Source: Hortaea werneckii
Taxonomy: Eukaryota; Ascomycota; Dothideomycetes; Mycosphaerellales; Teratosphaeriaceae
Reading direction: 5' to 3'
Assembly (NCBI GenBank): GCA_037044905.1
Contig: JBAOKB010000014.1
Span: 1-64,000 of the forward strand
DNA length: 64,000 nt
In this document: in pieces, positions 1 through 10,096 of the stretch
Layout: every line of letters starts with the position of its first letter
Position numbering within the stretch: the stretch's first letter is position 1
Notes under the pieces: model-generated
The model's database searches: none
Told to the model about the DNA's origin: nothing
What the model saw: only the letters and a program-made list of their open reading frames with translations
Position numbers and translations under genes: made by a program

Positions 1-746
1 CCCATGTTGAACAAGATCTTTCTGAATTCCTCTCGGACTTTGCCAAGCGGGTGCAGGCTCCCCGCCATCTGCGGCTCACCCAACGCCTGGAAGTTGTACG
101 GCTTGAAGTTGGCCGTCTTCCAGCTGCCGTCTGCCAGCATGTCTGCCGTCAAGTCGGTGACCTCGACCGGCATCTCCAACGCCCATTTCGGACCCTTGCG
201 TGCCGAGTAGGTGATGACCTTCTGGGTAGTCACAAGCTGTCTCTTCTGGAAATCCTTCAGCTGCTTGGGGTCGGAGAAGGTCTTGTTCGTCTGGACGTGC
301 TGCAGCAGTTGCCGTGTGGTATCCTCGACGCTGTCCACCAGGGAAACAAGGCTGTCGCCGTCCTTCTTCACCCACTTCTGTGCAAAAGCTTTGCCTTGCC
401 CGATCTTGGCGCTCTTGCTAGCCAACGCTGGGTCCTTGAGACTCAGACTCCCCTTCTGCCGCACTGCATCCCACACCTTGTACTCATGGCTTCCTTCCTC
501 GGCGATCTGCCGGCCTTCATCCGTCAACACAACTTCCTCCGATGTATGCTGGTCGTATTCAATCATCTGTCGCGAGCCCAGCCGGTCAAGGGCGGCCTTC
601 ATATCGGCGGAAGAGACATTGGGAAAGGTCTCGGATGTCTTGATCTCGGGCTGCTGTTCGACAGCACGGAGGATTTGCAGGGTGACGTCTTGCTCGCCGC
701 CATTGGTGGTGACAGGTACGGGCACTGGGCCCCTTTGACCGGGCAT
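1..746 (-). CDS. FRS2: Phenylalanyl-tRNA synthetase alpha subunit, cytosolic (N-terminal part, cut by window edge)
   Basis: The first 248 codons are present, starting at the ATG at 746-744 and running off the left edge with no intron. The enzyme is the alpha subunit of the alpha2beta2 cytosolic synthetase that charges tRNA-Phe. The visible part is the N-terminal winged-helix tRNA-binding region, with a cluster of HTH-like segments (residues about 15-100) and a linker. It ends in the family signature LHPLGKVREEFRKILFNMG at the entry to the class II catalytic core, which lies outside the window. The yeast protein is about 500 residues, so roughly half is missing. Identification rests on that signature and on the order of the N-terminal domain. 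Its promoter is probably the 290-base gap to the KAP120 stop. Confidence 0.9.
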   Translation of the reverse strand, partial: MPGQRGPVPVPVTTNGGEQDVTLQILRAVEQQPEIKTSETFPNVSSADMKAALDRLGSRQMIEYDQHTSEEVVLTDEGRQIAEEGSHEYKVWDAVRQKGSLSLKDPALASKSAKIGQGKAFAQKWVKKDGDSLVSLVDSVEDTTRQLLQHVQTNKTFSDPKQLKDFQKRQLVTTQKVITYSARKGPKWALEMPVEVTDLTADMLADGSWKTANFKPYNFQALGEPQMAGSLHPLGKVREEFRKILFNM

Positions 747-1036
747 TGCGGAAGTGTGGTGTTATTGCGACGCAGACGTGCCTTTCATATGACTCGCCCA
801 ATGACTGGGTGGGATGAATTGATCTAGAAATTCTGGCGCTCGGGCCATCTTAAGCTGACTAGTGGCGGGGCAGCGCATACATGGTACTACTTTAAGGTAC
901 ACACACTCTAGAGACTCTAATGAATCAACCGGCGGTTACTAGAACATCCATGCAGTCACATATCAACCGTCAAGACAGAGATTTTATGTTCATACGCTTC
1001 GCTTGATTGTGCAACTCGGAGACAACTTTCATCTCT

Positions 1037-4000
1037 TCAACCCATAATCCTAAGTCCTGTAAATGCTGTGACAACCTCCTTGTCCACATTAACCATCCAC
1101 TGTTCCTGAAAAGCGTCCGCACCTCCACATGCCGCGATGGTACTTTGCAAATGCTCTCTGATGTATATAGGCAGGTTCACAGTATGCACCTCGTCCGAAT
1201 ACATCAAATTCCTTCTTCGGACATCCTCCGGCGCTTCGTAAGGGTCGGGGTCTTGGTCAGGGGCGCCGTATACCAACGAGTCATTGTTAAAGTCCACGGC
1301 AGCACCGCCCGCAGCGTCTTCTGCGCCTTCGCGTAGTTCGGTCACGACGTCCGTCCAGACCGTCATGAGGCTCTGAAGGCTCACCATGATGACTTCCGAC
1401 TGGGATTCCAAAAGCTTTGTCAACGCTAAAGCCATCAGCTTTCGACGTGACGGGTCGCCGATGTTTTCAAAGTGCGAGAACCATTCTTCTAGCAGCCACT
1501 TCATCGTCTCCTCCGAGCCTACGGCGCTAGTAAAGCCGTCGAGGCCGGCGAGGATCAGACGCGCAAGCACGGCGTAGTAGTCGGTCTCCACGATCCCATC
1601 AACGGGCGGGTCCTTGGCGAGTGGGCCAGTGGTACAGTGAGCCTTCCAGCTACCATGTAAACCCTCCAGTAGCGTTTGAAGGAAGGGCATCATATCCTTG
1701 ACAAGGCCTTGTGAAACGTCAGGCATGCTTGCCGCCGCTCGTATCAGCAGCTCTCCAATGTTGCATACCATCCCATTTGCTTCAGCCTTGCCTTTCAGAC
1801 TCTTCAAGAGATCTGTCAACGCGCCGAGTAGAGGCACACGAACGGTGGGCGACAGCATGTACTCTGGTGCAAGGAGCACGTATGATTCGGTGATCTCCAA
1901 TGCCTTGCGCAAGTGCTCGCTTCCAAACTCATAGATGGGAAACAGGCACTGGACCAGTTCAAGGACCTGAGGCAGAGCAGGCGGTGTCGTTTGGACGATG
2001 ATGGCGCCCCAAAGATCCATCGCGTCCTCCAAAAGATAGACTGCTGTTTCGCTGCCTGGCTCGATGGCGCCTTTGATGATCGGGAAGACCATGGCATGTA
2101 GAGGCTGCGACTCAGCCTTCATGGCATTCACAAGTCTCGCCAGTATTGTCAAGATGGCTTGCTTCATCAGGTGCTCTTCGCCAGAGCTTTCCCAGAGCGC
2201 TGGCAGAAGCCCCACAATGCGCTCAGCGAAGGGAGATATAGCATGATCCATTCTCTCGACGAGGCAGGATATAGTGTTCAGAAGCGCCATCTTCGTCTCT
2301 GTCGACTCGACTTCCTCAATCGTTTGCATCAGCCTGTTCAGTATTGCGTCGATGTAGGGTAAAAGATCTTCAGCCTTCGTCTCCCAATCGTCTACAATCT
2401 TCGCGAATTGTCGGCCTGCTGTCACTCGCACAACCTGATCATTCAACTGGTCTTCTTTCCCAAGCAAGTGTTGAAAGATCTGGAAGACCAAGTGCCGCTC
2501 CATGCACCGGATGGATATCCACTGGCCAAGCAATATCGCTGATCGTCGTCTCAGAATGTTAAAGCCTGGCTTCGTCTTCTGCACCTCCGCTACTAATATG
2601 TCCCTCACAAAAGCATCAAAGTCCAAGTGCTCATGAACCACCGGTGCCGCCAGACCAATCGCCGTGTAGACCGAATCTTTGAACAGCACGTCCTCGTTGT
2701 CTAAACTGGCCACCTGATAGAATACTTGAAGCAATGGCTGAACAAGTATATCTTTGTAATTGATCGCAAGATCAAGAAAGAGCTTTTCCGAACACGACCT
2801 GACGGAGAACTCCCAGTCTTCACCCTCGCCTTCCTCGCGCTTCTCCCATTCTTCGGGGTCCTCTTCCCACTCGCGGAGATCAGAGGTGCGGAAGACGAAG
2901 AACTTCGTCACAATGACTTCCATCAGCTCTTGAATGAGAGCCTGCGAGAGCAGCTGCTGGCGAAGAAGTTCCGTGGCTTGACTCCGCTCTTCCTTGTCTT
3001 GCGGCGTCTTGTATTTGAAAGTCTGTGTTGGATTATGCACCATCTTGAGACATGCTCTCAATATCAGTAGCCCACGCAAAGCCAGCTTCTCGGTTGCGGA
3101 TTTCTCATCTGAATCCCCGTCCATGCCTTCATTCCCACCTGGAGCTGTCCCGGGAGCCACCTCACGCGAGCCGAAGGACTGTCCATAATCCTTCACCAGA
3201 CTCCAGTACGCCAGCGCAAGCTCCACGCTGTTCGGTAACAACGCAAATGCAGCAGGGTGTTCGCGAGCCATTTCATGGTGTAGTTTAGCCAGCTGTAGCA
3301 TATTCTTTTCCAGCAGCGATACCCCCGGACGACTTCTATCGATCTGCATGAAAGTGCCGAGATGTTGCTGAGTCGCGTTCCAAAACGCAACTACCTCAGC
3401 GTTGCGATGGGGGTGTTCGTACCCCTGAACAAGTAACCTTCGCAACACTTTGATCGTCATCAAGCTTAACCGCATTGCGCCTTCATCCATACTGTTCTGC
3501 CAGTAGCCCACCGTGTCGCCGTACAATCCGCTAAGGACACTGACGATCTCCGGGGTGATGGCTTGTAGATTCTGTCTCGTCCGCTGCAAGCGACCGGTGG
3601 ACAGCTCCTTCACAACATGAAGCAGAATCAACAAGGCTCTGGCCAATCTCAGCTGCCCGACCTGCCCAGCATCTCTCACTACCTGTACCAAGTTCGCAAG
3701 AACATCTGGCCAGTCCTGTGGGAATTCAAATCGAGCCACTTTTGCCACGACGAGCGCATTCTGAAGAGCCAGCCGGTCATCAGTTTCGTTCAGACCGGAA
3801 TCCAGGAGTCGCGACCGAATGATGGTTTTGTCGTCTTTGGGGACAGCGTTCAGGGCGGTTTTACGCCAGTACTTGTCGATGCCGTTTTTGAGCTGGATGA
3901 TGGCCAGATAGCGGAGCTCCAGCGGCAAACGGGAGTCGAGGTAGGCCGATTGTAAATGCACGTAGAAGTTCGGCGTCTTCTCCCATTGTTGCAGCTGCTT

Positions 4001-4117
4001 CGTGCCTGTCTGAATCTGAGTCGGATTTGAGGATGAAGCTGACTGTAGGGTGTGAACGAGAGAAGACTCGGAAAGCGGGTTGGTCTCAGCCTGTGCTTCG
4101 ATGGCGAAGGATGGCAT
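1037..4117 (-). CDS. KAP120: Importin-beta family karyopherin, Kap120/importin-11 type
   Basis: Intronless, 1,026 residues, almost the same length as yeast Kap120 (about 1,030). A longer frame to 4138 begins with GTG, so the ATG at 4117 (MPSFAIEAQAE) is taken as the start. The N-terminus carries an importin-beta N-terminal (Ran-binding) domain: the stretch around residues 35-90 contains GTKQLQQWEKTPNFY and RYLAIIQLKNGIDKYW, typical of this family. The rest is HEAT-repeat-like helical sequence with an acidic loop (EEDPEEWEKREEGEGEDWEF), as seen in importin-11 relatives. Karyopherins of this class carry cargo through nuclear pores; yeast Kap120 is linked to import of a ribosome-assembly factor and 60S biogenesis (family knowledge). 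It shares a divergent promoter with the F-box-like gene at 5182. Confidence 0.9.
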   Translation of the reverse strand: MPSFAIEAQAETNPLSESSLVHTLQSASSSNPTQIQTGTKQLQQWEKTPNFYVHLQSAYLDSRLPLELRYLAIIQLKNGIDKYWRKTALNAVPKDDKTIIRSRLLDSGLNETDDRLALQNALVVAKVARFEFPQDWPDVLANLVQVVRDAGQVGQLRLARALLILLHVVKELSTGRLQRTRQNLQAITPEIVSVLSGLYGDTVGYWQNSMDEGAMRLSLMTIKVLRRLLVQGYEHPHRNAEVVAFWNATQQHLGTFMQIDRSRPGVSLLEKNMLQLAKLHHEMAREHPAAFALLPNSVELALAYWSLVKDYGQSFGSREVAPGTAPGGNEGMDGDSDEKSATEKLALRGLLILRACLKMVHNPTQTFKYKTPQDKEERSQATELLRQQLLSQALIQELMEVIVTKFFVFRTSDLREWEEDPEEWEKREEGEGEDWEFSVRSCSEKLFLDLAINYKDILVQPLLQVFYQVASLDNEDVLFKDSVYTAIGLAAPVVHEHLDFDAFVRDILVAEVQKTKPGFNILRRRSAILLGQWISIRCMERHLVFQIFQHLLGKEDQLNDQVVRVTAGRQFAKIVDDWETKAEDLLPYIDAILNRLMQTIEEVESTETKMALLNTISCLVERMDHAISPFAERIVGLLPALWESSGEEHLMKQAILTILARLVNAMKAESQPLHAMVFPIIKGAIEPGSETAVYLLEDAMDLWGAIIVQTTPPALPQVLELVQCLFPIYEFGSEHLRKALEITESYVLLAPEYMLSPTVRVPLLGALTDLLKSLKGKAEANGMVCNIGELLIRAAASMPDVSQGLVKDMMPFLQTLLEGLHGSWKAHCTTGPLAKDPPVDGIVETDYYAVLARLILAGLDGFTSAVGSEETMKWLLEEWFSHFENIGDPSRRKLMALALTKLLESQSEVIMVSLQSLMTVWTDVVTELREGAEDAAGGAAVDFNNDSLVYGAPDQDPDPYEAPEDVRRRNLMYSDEVHTVNLPIYIREHLQSTIAACGGADAFQEQWMVNVDKEVVTAFTGLRIMG

Positions 4118-5181
4118 GGTGTCGGCTCCAGCAAGCACTCAGGCCACCGCGCCGTCAGCGAAGCTCCTCACGTTGCAAACAGCTCTAGTGTACAACTGAC
4201 GAAGAGAAAGGCAGGTACAAAGGGTTAGTGTTTTCCCCCAAGGTACGCGAGTGGTTTGGAGGAGCTCCGGTGGAAAGACGGTACGGTCTTCCTCTGCTAT
4301 GGCTGGCGTACCACCAGCCGTGATCTCCTCTCCAATTGCTCGGCAGCACCGTCGTAAAGGATGAATGATGCATGGTGAAGCGAACGCCGAATTATACCAA
4401 AGTGTAGGCACAGAAACGGAGCCGAAACATCTGGCCGGGCGACTCTGTTCGTCCCAGTACTTTGTTTAATTCACCGGTGATGGCACGTGCCTCTGCGAAT
4501 TCCCATATCTTCACCAGAGTCTGCGGGACATTTCCCTTCTCTTTTTCTTTCTGGTAAAGTTGATTGCACCCAGAGCAGATAAAAGGCTCCTCATCCGCTA
4601 TTTCCGTCGATTGAGAAGTTGTATTAGCTGGGGAGAACAAGATCCTCTATCAAGAAGCGAGGCGGGGAAAGACACCGTACGACTCGACTCCCGTTACGAG
4701 GAAATACACCCTTCTAGAACACGACTATCTTCCGGTCCCTTAGGTTTCGTTTGCTGGCTCTGATAGCTCACTTTCCGCCACTGCACTCTCACCTACATCC
4801 ATACATCCCCACCTACCTTCCCAACTTCTTCCCTCCATCGTGACTCTTCTATCATCTCCCACGTGCGCTGCAAATACATACATAGTAGTGCTACTAGTAT
4901 GTATTAAGGTCCAGACAGCTTCATCAGTCAATGTCTGCTCTGCCCGTCGCGACTGCCGACTTCAGACCAACGAACCATCTCCAGCTGTACCGCACCCCCG
5001 CCGACCGCCGCAGCCCCTCCACCATGGCTGCATAAAGCGTCACCCGGTCACGCGATCAACACAGTAAAGATGGGAGTCCGGTAGCCTCTTCACTGTAGAC
5101 CCAATCGTGTCCTAGCTGCACCTATTTGCCCACTCATCCATTGCTTCATCCTCAAAACTCCACTTGATCCCTAAAGCAAGA
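4118..5181. promoter_or_regulatory. Divergent intergenic region KAP120 / F-box-like gene
   Basis: A 1.06 kb gap between two genes transcribed outward, so it should hold both promoters and 5' UTRs. No convincing ORF lies here: the minus-strand frame at 4392-4640 lacks an ATG start. CT-rich stretches occur at about 4780-4860 just upstream of the plus-strand gene. No TATA box or named binding site could be assigned with confidence. Confidence 0.45.
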
Positions 5182-6138
5182 ATGCCGCCTCGTCGAAAGC
5201 CGGCCTCGGCCACCACCAGCGCCGCCACCTCTGCACTCCCTTCCACCGTCACCTCGGCCGCCACCTCGCGAAGCCCTTCGCCTGAGCCCCGCCAGCCCTT
5301 CCGCTTCTTCGACCTGCCTTCGGAGCTACGGCTGCGCATCTATGAGGAAGTCCTACTGGTCCATGACACTCTCGACTTAGGTAAGCCCAAGTCCAACCGT
5401 ACATGGATACATACACTCGTTCGTCTGGGACTGACACCTGCCTCGCCCCCAGAACCGTCCAACTACCGACGCATCCTCCCCCGCCTCGCCCTCTTCCTCG
5501 TCTCCCGCCGCATGCACGAGGAAGCCTACCGCGTCTTCTACGCCCAACCACTCCGCCTCTTCCCCGTCCACGGCCGCTTCTTCTACACCAAAAAGCCGCT
5601 GCTGCAGCGTCTGCCCCCACCCTATCGCGCCGCCATCAACACGATCGAGCTCCGCCTCGGCCCCGGCTGGACCAAACCACCACGCTGCCAGGACACATGG
5701 CCCGAAGAGCTCGGCCTGCAGGACTGCAGCAACCTGCGCAAAGTGAAGATCATGGTCGAGATCGACACGAGCGATTCCATCTTCCTCGGCTTCCGGGGGC
5801 AAAACGCTACCGAAGACACGTACAAATTCTTCTGTCTGGAACTGCTGCGCGGGCTCCTTGTGCGCGTGCCGAGTCTGGAGACGGTCGAGATCGACGCCTA
5901 CCCCGGCGTGAAGAAGGACAGTCCCCTCGTCATGGCCCTGCGGCGACTGGTGCAGAGTGAACGGAGCAGTATCCGGTTGACCTGGGGTCCGTTGCGGGGG
6001 TGGGAGAAAGAAGGCGATGAGGCGGGCGAGATCGGGCTCGAGAGGGCTATGGCTGGGTTGGGGCTGGGTAGTGCTTCTGCTTCTGCCACGACGCCCGGAC
6101 CGCAGAGTGCTGCCAGGATCGTCCGGGTCCAGGCCTAG
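5182..6138 (+). CDS. F-box-like / leucine-rich fungal protein of unknown target
   Basis: The start is the ATG at 5182; the longer frame from 5164 begins with TTG. One intron is predicted at 5381-5452 (GTAAGC donor, CTGAC branch site, CCCAG acceptor). It is 72 nt with no stop, so splicing or retention both keep the frame; the spliced protein is 294 residues. After an Ala/Ser/Thr-rich low-complexity N-terminus comes FFDLPSELRLRIYEEVL, the F-box-like motif widespread in Dothideomycete proteins. It is followed by the usual ALFLVSRRMHEEAYRVFY helix pair. F-box proteins recruit substrates to SCF ubiquitin ligases, but many of these fungal members are uncharacterised, so the role is inferred. The C-terminus is Gly/Ala/Ser-rich. 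Confidence 0.8.
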   Translation: MPPRRKPASATTSAATSALPSTVTSAATSRSPSPEPRQPFRFFDLPSELRLRIYEEVLLVHDTLDLGKPKSNRTWIHTLVRLGLTPASPPEPSNYRRILPRLALFLVSRRMHEEAYRVFYAQPLRLFPVHGRFFYTKKPLLQRLPPPYRAAINTIELRLGPGWTKPPRCQDTWPEELGLQDCSNLRKVKIMVEIDTSDSIFLGFRGQNATEDTYKFFCLELLRGLLVRVPSLETVEIDAYPGVKKDSPLVMALRRLVQSERSSIRLTWGPLRGWEKEGDEAGEIGLERAMAGLGLGSASASATTPGPQSAARIVRVQA

Positions 6139-7053
6139 GAGACTTGGGAGTTTGTCAGGATGGCGTGGGATCGAGGCAGTGAAGTGGAGCTTTGAGTATA
6201 TCAAAAGAAATCAAGGGCGGAAGTCTATCTCGAGATAGGCTTGGAGACTCCCCAGGGTCTCACGAATGAAACCAGAAAAAACGGTTTCCCCCCTTTCCAA
6301 GTCAAAAGTTGCCGCTCCTTAGCCCTCTTCTTCGAGGACATGGCAATTTTTGCTCTCACCTTTTAGAGAAGGGCTAACAGATAAATCTCTGTGAGGCTCA
6401 CGGCCAAGTCGTCGCATTTCCCATCTTCCATCAACAGGACGAAGGAGGTTTTACGCCGCGCGATCTCAGCACTTACTGGGTTTGTCTGCAGTTAGGATTT
6501 TGGGTGGAGGAGGGGGAGGGGGCCATCTGGGGAAGGGATCTCGCAACTTCCATCATGCCAGAGACCAAGAGCGTCGAGCCAAAAACAAAAGATTAAATGG
6601 GAGTCGCGTACGAGACTGGTTTGCACGCCTCAGCAGGTTGCTAACTACCTTCTTATATAGACTCAAGTAGTTGGAATGTTTCATCACCATCCAATACGTG
6701 AGCATGATACGGCGAAAAAGGAAAGAAAAAAAAATAAAGAAATTACAAACAAGGAGTTTTTTGATATCTGGCTTGCTCTTCTCTAATCCGCTAGTTTCGT
6801 CATGGTCATTCGTATATTCCCATAGTAAAGCGCCTTGCTATGTTGTAGCCCCGCTGGGAGATAAGCATCATCATCATCAACATCATGAACTTGTGTGTGT
6901 CTTCTTCTTAATACCCCAGTGAAATAGATCGTATTGCATGCAAAATAGAATCGTCGTCGTCTCTTCGTCACATCTATCGTTAAAAATGCCCCGGCAAAAT
7001 AGACGTAGCACGTTCAGGCTAATGATACGGTGAGCTGAGCGGTCGGAAGATGC
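6139..7053. other. Convergent 3' intergenic region
   Basis: A 915-base gap between two genes that face each other, so it should contain both 3' UTRs and terminators. It shows a purine/G-rich patch near 6503-6533, an A-rich tract near 6718-6745 and a short CAT/ATC repeat near 6866-6886. No gene is seen. Confidence 0.4.
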
Positions 7054-8125
7054 TTAGCGGTAGTGGCTCCTCGAACGGCCTGAATCGTACGGCCGTTCCA
7101 GGTAGCGGTCCTCTTCACGCTCTTTCCTGTCCCGGCGCCTCTCCTGCCATTCGCGCCACTGCTGTTCAGCGGCGTTGGCACCGAGACCACCGACGACGGC
7201 GCCTATCAGGGCGTCGCGGTTGCGGTGTCGTTCGCCTCCAAATTCCCGGGCGGCGAGTCCACCGACCACGGCACCTGCGACGCCGACCCCGACACCTTGC
7301 CATCTCGTGTCGAACGTCTCGTCGAGCTTCTCGCGCCATCCTTCCTTGGACCTGGACCGGGAGCTGGAACGGGAACGAGAGCGGTCGCGCTCGTAGCGGT
7401 CGCTGCGACCGCGGGACTTTGGACGACGGGATACCTCGGTCAGGTCATTGTGGGAACGTCGGTAGGGCGCGACGGCGCCGGCGGCGTAAGGAGCGTTATA
7501 GTCACGGGTTTGGTAGCTGTCAAGTCGGCGGGGATCGTAGGGTCTCGGAGGCTGGAGAAGCTGTCAGTAAGAATAACATAAGACTTGGATGGTATGCACT
7601 TACACCTCTGTATCGCTCCGTCTCGACGATCTCTCGGCCATAGGGAGTGTCTCTCTCCTCGACATTGCGGTCGTCATAGCCATAACCGCCACGGCCACGG
7701 TGGCGACGCCCCTCGCGCTCATCGTAGTCGCTGTCCTCGTCGTCATAGTACCTGCTGCGCGGCGGCTGGGAGCGCGGCCGCTCGTCTGCGTAGCCGTTGT
7801 AGTACGACATCCTTGCGCTGTCTCTCCGACGCTTCTCCTCGACGCGTGGATCGACTTTCCGCCTCGGGTCGTCGGGCTCGTTCTCGTACGCCCGCAACAC
7901 CCGCTCGCTCGCCAGACTCTCTCGCTCGAGACTGTCGGCACGGCGGCTGTGGTTGTCGAAATCCGGGTCACGTTCAGGTGAGGGTAGTTGGTACTTGTAA
8001 GAGCGGTTCTCCTTCTTGCTCTTGCGGCGCTTGCGGTAGTCCTGTACTCGGTCGTATCCCTGATCAAAGTATTTGTCCGTCAAGTGACCGATTCCGGTTG
8101 CACCGAGTTCGACAAAATCGGCCAT
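7054..8125 (-). CDS. Arg/Ser/Asp-rich protein with C-terminal glycine-zipper segment
   Basis: Two exons: 8125-7604 and 7551-7054, with an intron at 7552-7603 (GTAAGT donor, TTACTGAC branch, CTCCAG acceptor). An alternative acceptor nine bases upstream would add three residues. The start is the ATG at 8125; a GTG three bases further out is ignored. The protein has 339 residues. It begins MADFVELGATGIGHLTDKYFD, then becomes highly charged with many RR, DD, RS and DY pairs. Near the C-terminus it has two small hydrophobic Gly/Ala stretches, VGVGVAGAVVGGLAARE and DALIGAVVGGLGANAAEQQ, a glycine-zipper pattern that often inserts in or packs against membranes. It ends in another RRDRKEREEDRY tract. 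Similar glycine-zipper proteins are common and uncharacterised in fungi; no function is assigned. Confidence 0.75.
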
Positions 8126-8951
8126 CACGAAAGGACAGCAGTGGGCAGCAGCATGAGGGGAGTGGCGGGAGCGGGTCGGATGACGTGAGCGGGTGCCAAG
8201 AGTGGCAGCAGTTGACGAGGGGCTGGGGCTTGGGCTGTTGGCTGGGTTGATGCTGTGCGGAGGACAGGGAGCGAGCTGGATCTGCTAAAGCCGACAGTAC
8301 AGTAGTCGGACAGCAAGAATAGCCCGGCCACAGCCTTTCACGCCACTGAGCTCAAGTTTCGGGGCAAAGGGTTTGCTGGGTGGCGAGGAGGGTGAGTGTG
8401 TACACGAGAGAGACGATCGACACCTTTAGGTGGTGGCATTGGAGGGAAGTGCAAAAGGCGGATTGGCAATGTTTGCGCCCGCCTGCCGCTGATTGAACGT
8501 GGCGGGTGCACTTGCAGTCCAGCGGTGTGAAGATGCACAGTGAGGTCATGCGACGCTCAGCGCCTGCAGTTTTACTTTCCTATCTACTGCTCGGCGCTTC
8601 AATTGGCGTGTTATCGGTCGATATGGCTCCACGGCTCTCCAGACTTGCAGGACGTCGAGACTACCGGACATCGGCATATCGCATGGTTGGTAATATGTCA
8701 AAGCAGGGACATGACACACCCCCCATAATCATCGCGATATAAGATCAGGTAGGCATGAACACACATACCTTCCTATGTCTATCAAGCCATTCTAGAAACT
8801 AGGGTATCATGCATTTCTGAACGAAATATCGCTCACATCCCCCTCCCTTCCAAACCATCTCCAATGTGCACAGAACTATGGAGCCCAGCCCAATGTTAGA
8901 CAACATTGCGCCAGCGCCAGATCTCCAAATGCAATTCGTGTCTCATCATGT
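8126..8951. promoter_or_regulatory. Intergenic region upstream of the glycine-zipper gene
   Basis: An 826-base gap between the start of the glycine-zipper gene and the 3' end of the methyltransferase, both on the minus strand. It should hold the former's promoter and the latter's 3' UTR. Small ORFs on the plus strand (for example 8506-8742) show no recognisable domain and are not called. Confidence 0.4.
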
Positions 8952-10096
8952 TCATTGCTGCGGTTTGCGAGCATAAACCAGCCGTCTGGGGAAAAGCACC
9001 AGCGTCAGCTCTGTGCCTATAATAAATAGATCGTTTCGAACTCCACTTACACCTCATGGTAAACGTTATGTTTCCGGTCTCGCAATGCTTTCCGCACTTC
9101 CTGCAACCAGTCTTGGACTTGTTGGTACGTCCACTGCACTCATCAGTACACGAAAGTAAATGAAGGGGGTTCAGTGAAAGTAAAGACCTACCCCAAGCAC
9201 ACGAGTATACGCTGCCATCACCCACCCTTCCATCCCTTCCTCCCAATTCAACAGATTCCACCGACCAATCTCTTTGAGCTTGGGATCAGTGCTCCAAGGT
9301 CCCACAGGCCACTTGAACCGCTTCTCTACCACATCCTCAAACCCAGCTTCACGGATGAGTCCCGCCATATTCTCCGCGATCTCGAACGTCTTGCCCGTCA
9401 TGGTCCCAGCTCGAATGGCGTTCTGCGAGAACTTCGCCAGCGTATGGTTGGGCGACAAGGTCCCGTTCCCGGAGCGATTATGGACGCTCCATTCGACCTG
9501 TTCGATGTAAGCGCCGGGCCGCAGGTGTCGGTACGCCTCTCGATACAGCTTCGGCCAGTCCGCCACACTGCCAAAGAGGCCGCGGATGTGGACGAAGTCG
9601 AAGTGGTCGTTGGGGAACACCCATTCGCTGCAGCAGTCGTCGATCTCGAACGTGACGTTGTGCGGTTGCATGCCTGGTGGCACAGGCGATAGATCCGTCC
9701 CGATAACCTGGGCGGTCGGGAACCTGTCCGCCATGTCGGTCGCCCAGATGCCGGCCCCCGTGCCTTTTTTGGGGGGTTCAGTGGTCAGCATTCCAGAGCA
9801 TTGGGTCACTTGGGAGATCCCCAACTTTTCAGTTATGAGGCACGCGAGTCGGGCTTACCAAGGTCGAGGATGCGTTTGGGATCGGATCCTATTGGCGCCA
9901 GGTACAACTGATCGTTGAGCGTCAAGAGACATATGTGGTGCACAATGGCTTGGTGATCGTTTTTCTTGGAATCGTTCGGTTGCCAGTACGCCCCGTCCCG
10001 GTAGGAATGGTACCGCCGACCATTCTCATATCGATACACGTTTGCCGCGGTGGCCACGGTGCGTCCGCTGGAAGTCCGGTTAGGGAAGCCGCCCAT
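8952..10096 (-). CDS. SAM-dependent methyltransferase, TAM-domain (LaeA-like) type
   Basis: Four exons are predicted: 10096-9859, 9763-9192, 9133-9051 and 8985-8952, giving 308 residues. Exon 1 carries the lead-in YENGRRYHSYRDGAYWQPND typical of fungal TAM methyltransferases. The exon 1/2 join restores motif I, ILDLGTGAGIWATDMAD (about residues 76-92), followed by IGTDLSPVPPGMQPHNVTFE. Motif FDFVHIRGLFGSVADWPKLYREAYRHL is the usual post-II region. The last, 34-base exon gives an ending VYARKPQQ, which matches the family's usual YGRKP-like C-terminus and supports the final intron. The first intron is unusual in ending AAAAAAG instead of CAG or TAG. An upstream GTGAGT...CTAACTAG stretch just before the ATG suggests a 5' UTR intron. 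The family includes LaeA, a regulator of secondary metabolism, but most members have unknown substrates. No biosynthetic cluster is visible nearby. Confidence 0.85.

Noticed and set aside
4392..4640. 82-residue minus-strand frame with a CxxC pair upstream of KAP120
   Set aside because: Begins with TTG, has no ATG in a useful position, no domain, and lies in a promoter region.
5377..6204. 275-residue minus-strand frame opposite the F-box-like gene
   Set aside because: Shadow of the gene with the recognisable F-box motif; composition is His/Ala/Glu-rich without domains.
7585..8250. 221-residue plus-strand frame opposite the glycine-zipper gene
   Set aside because: Antisense to the Arg/Asp-rich exon; repetitive codons open several frames at once.
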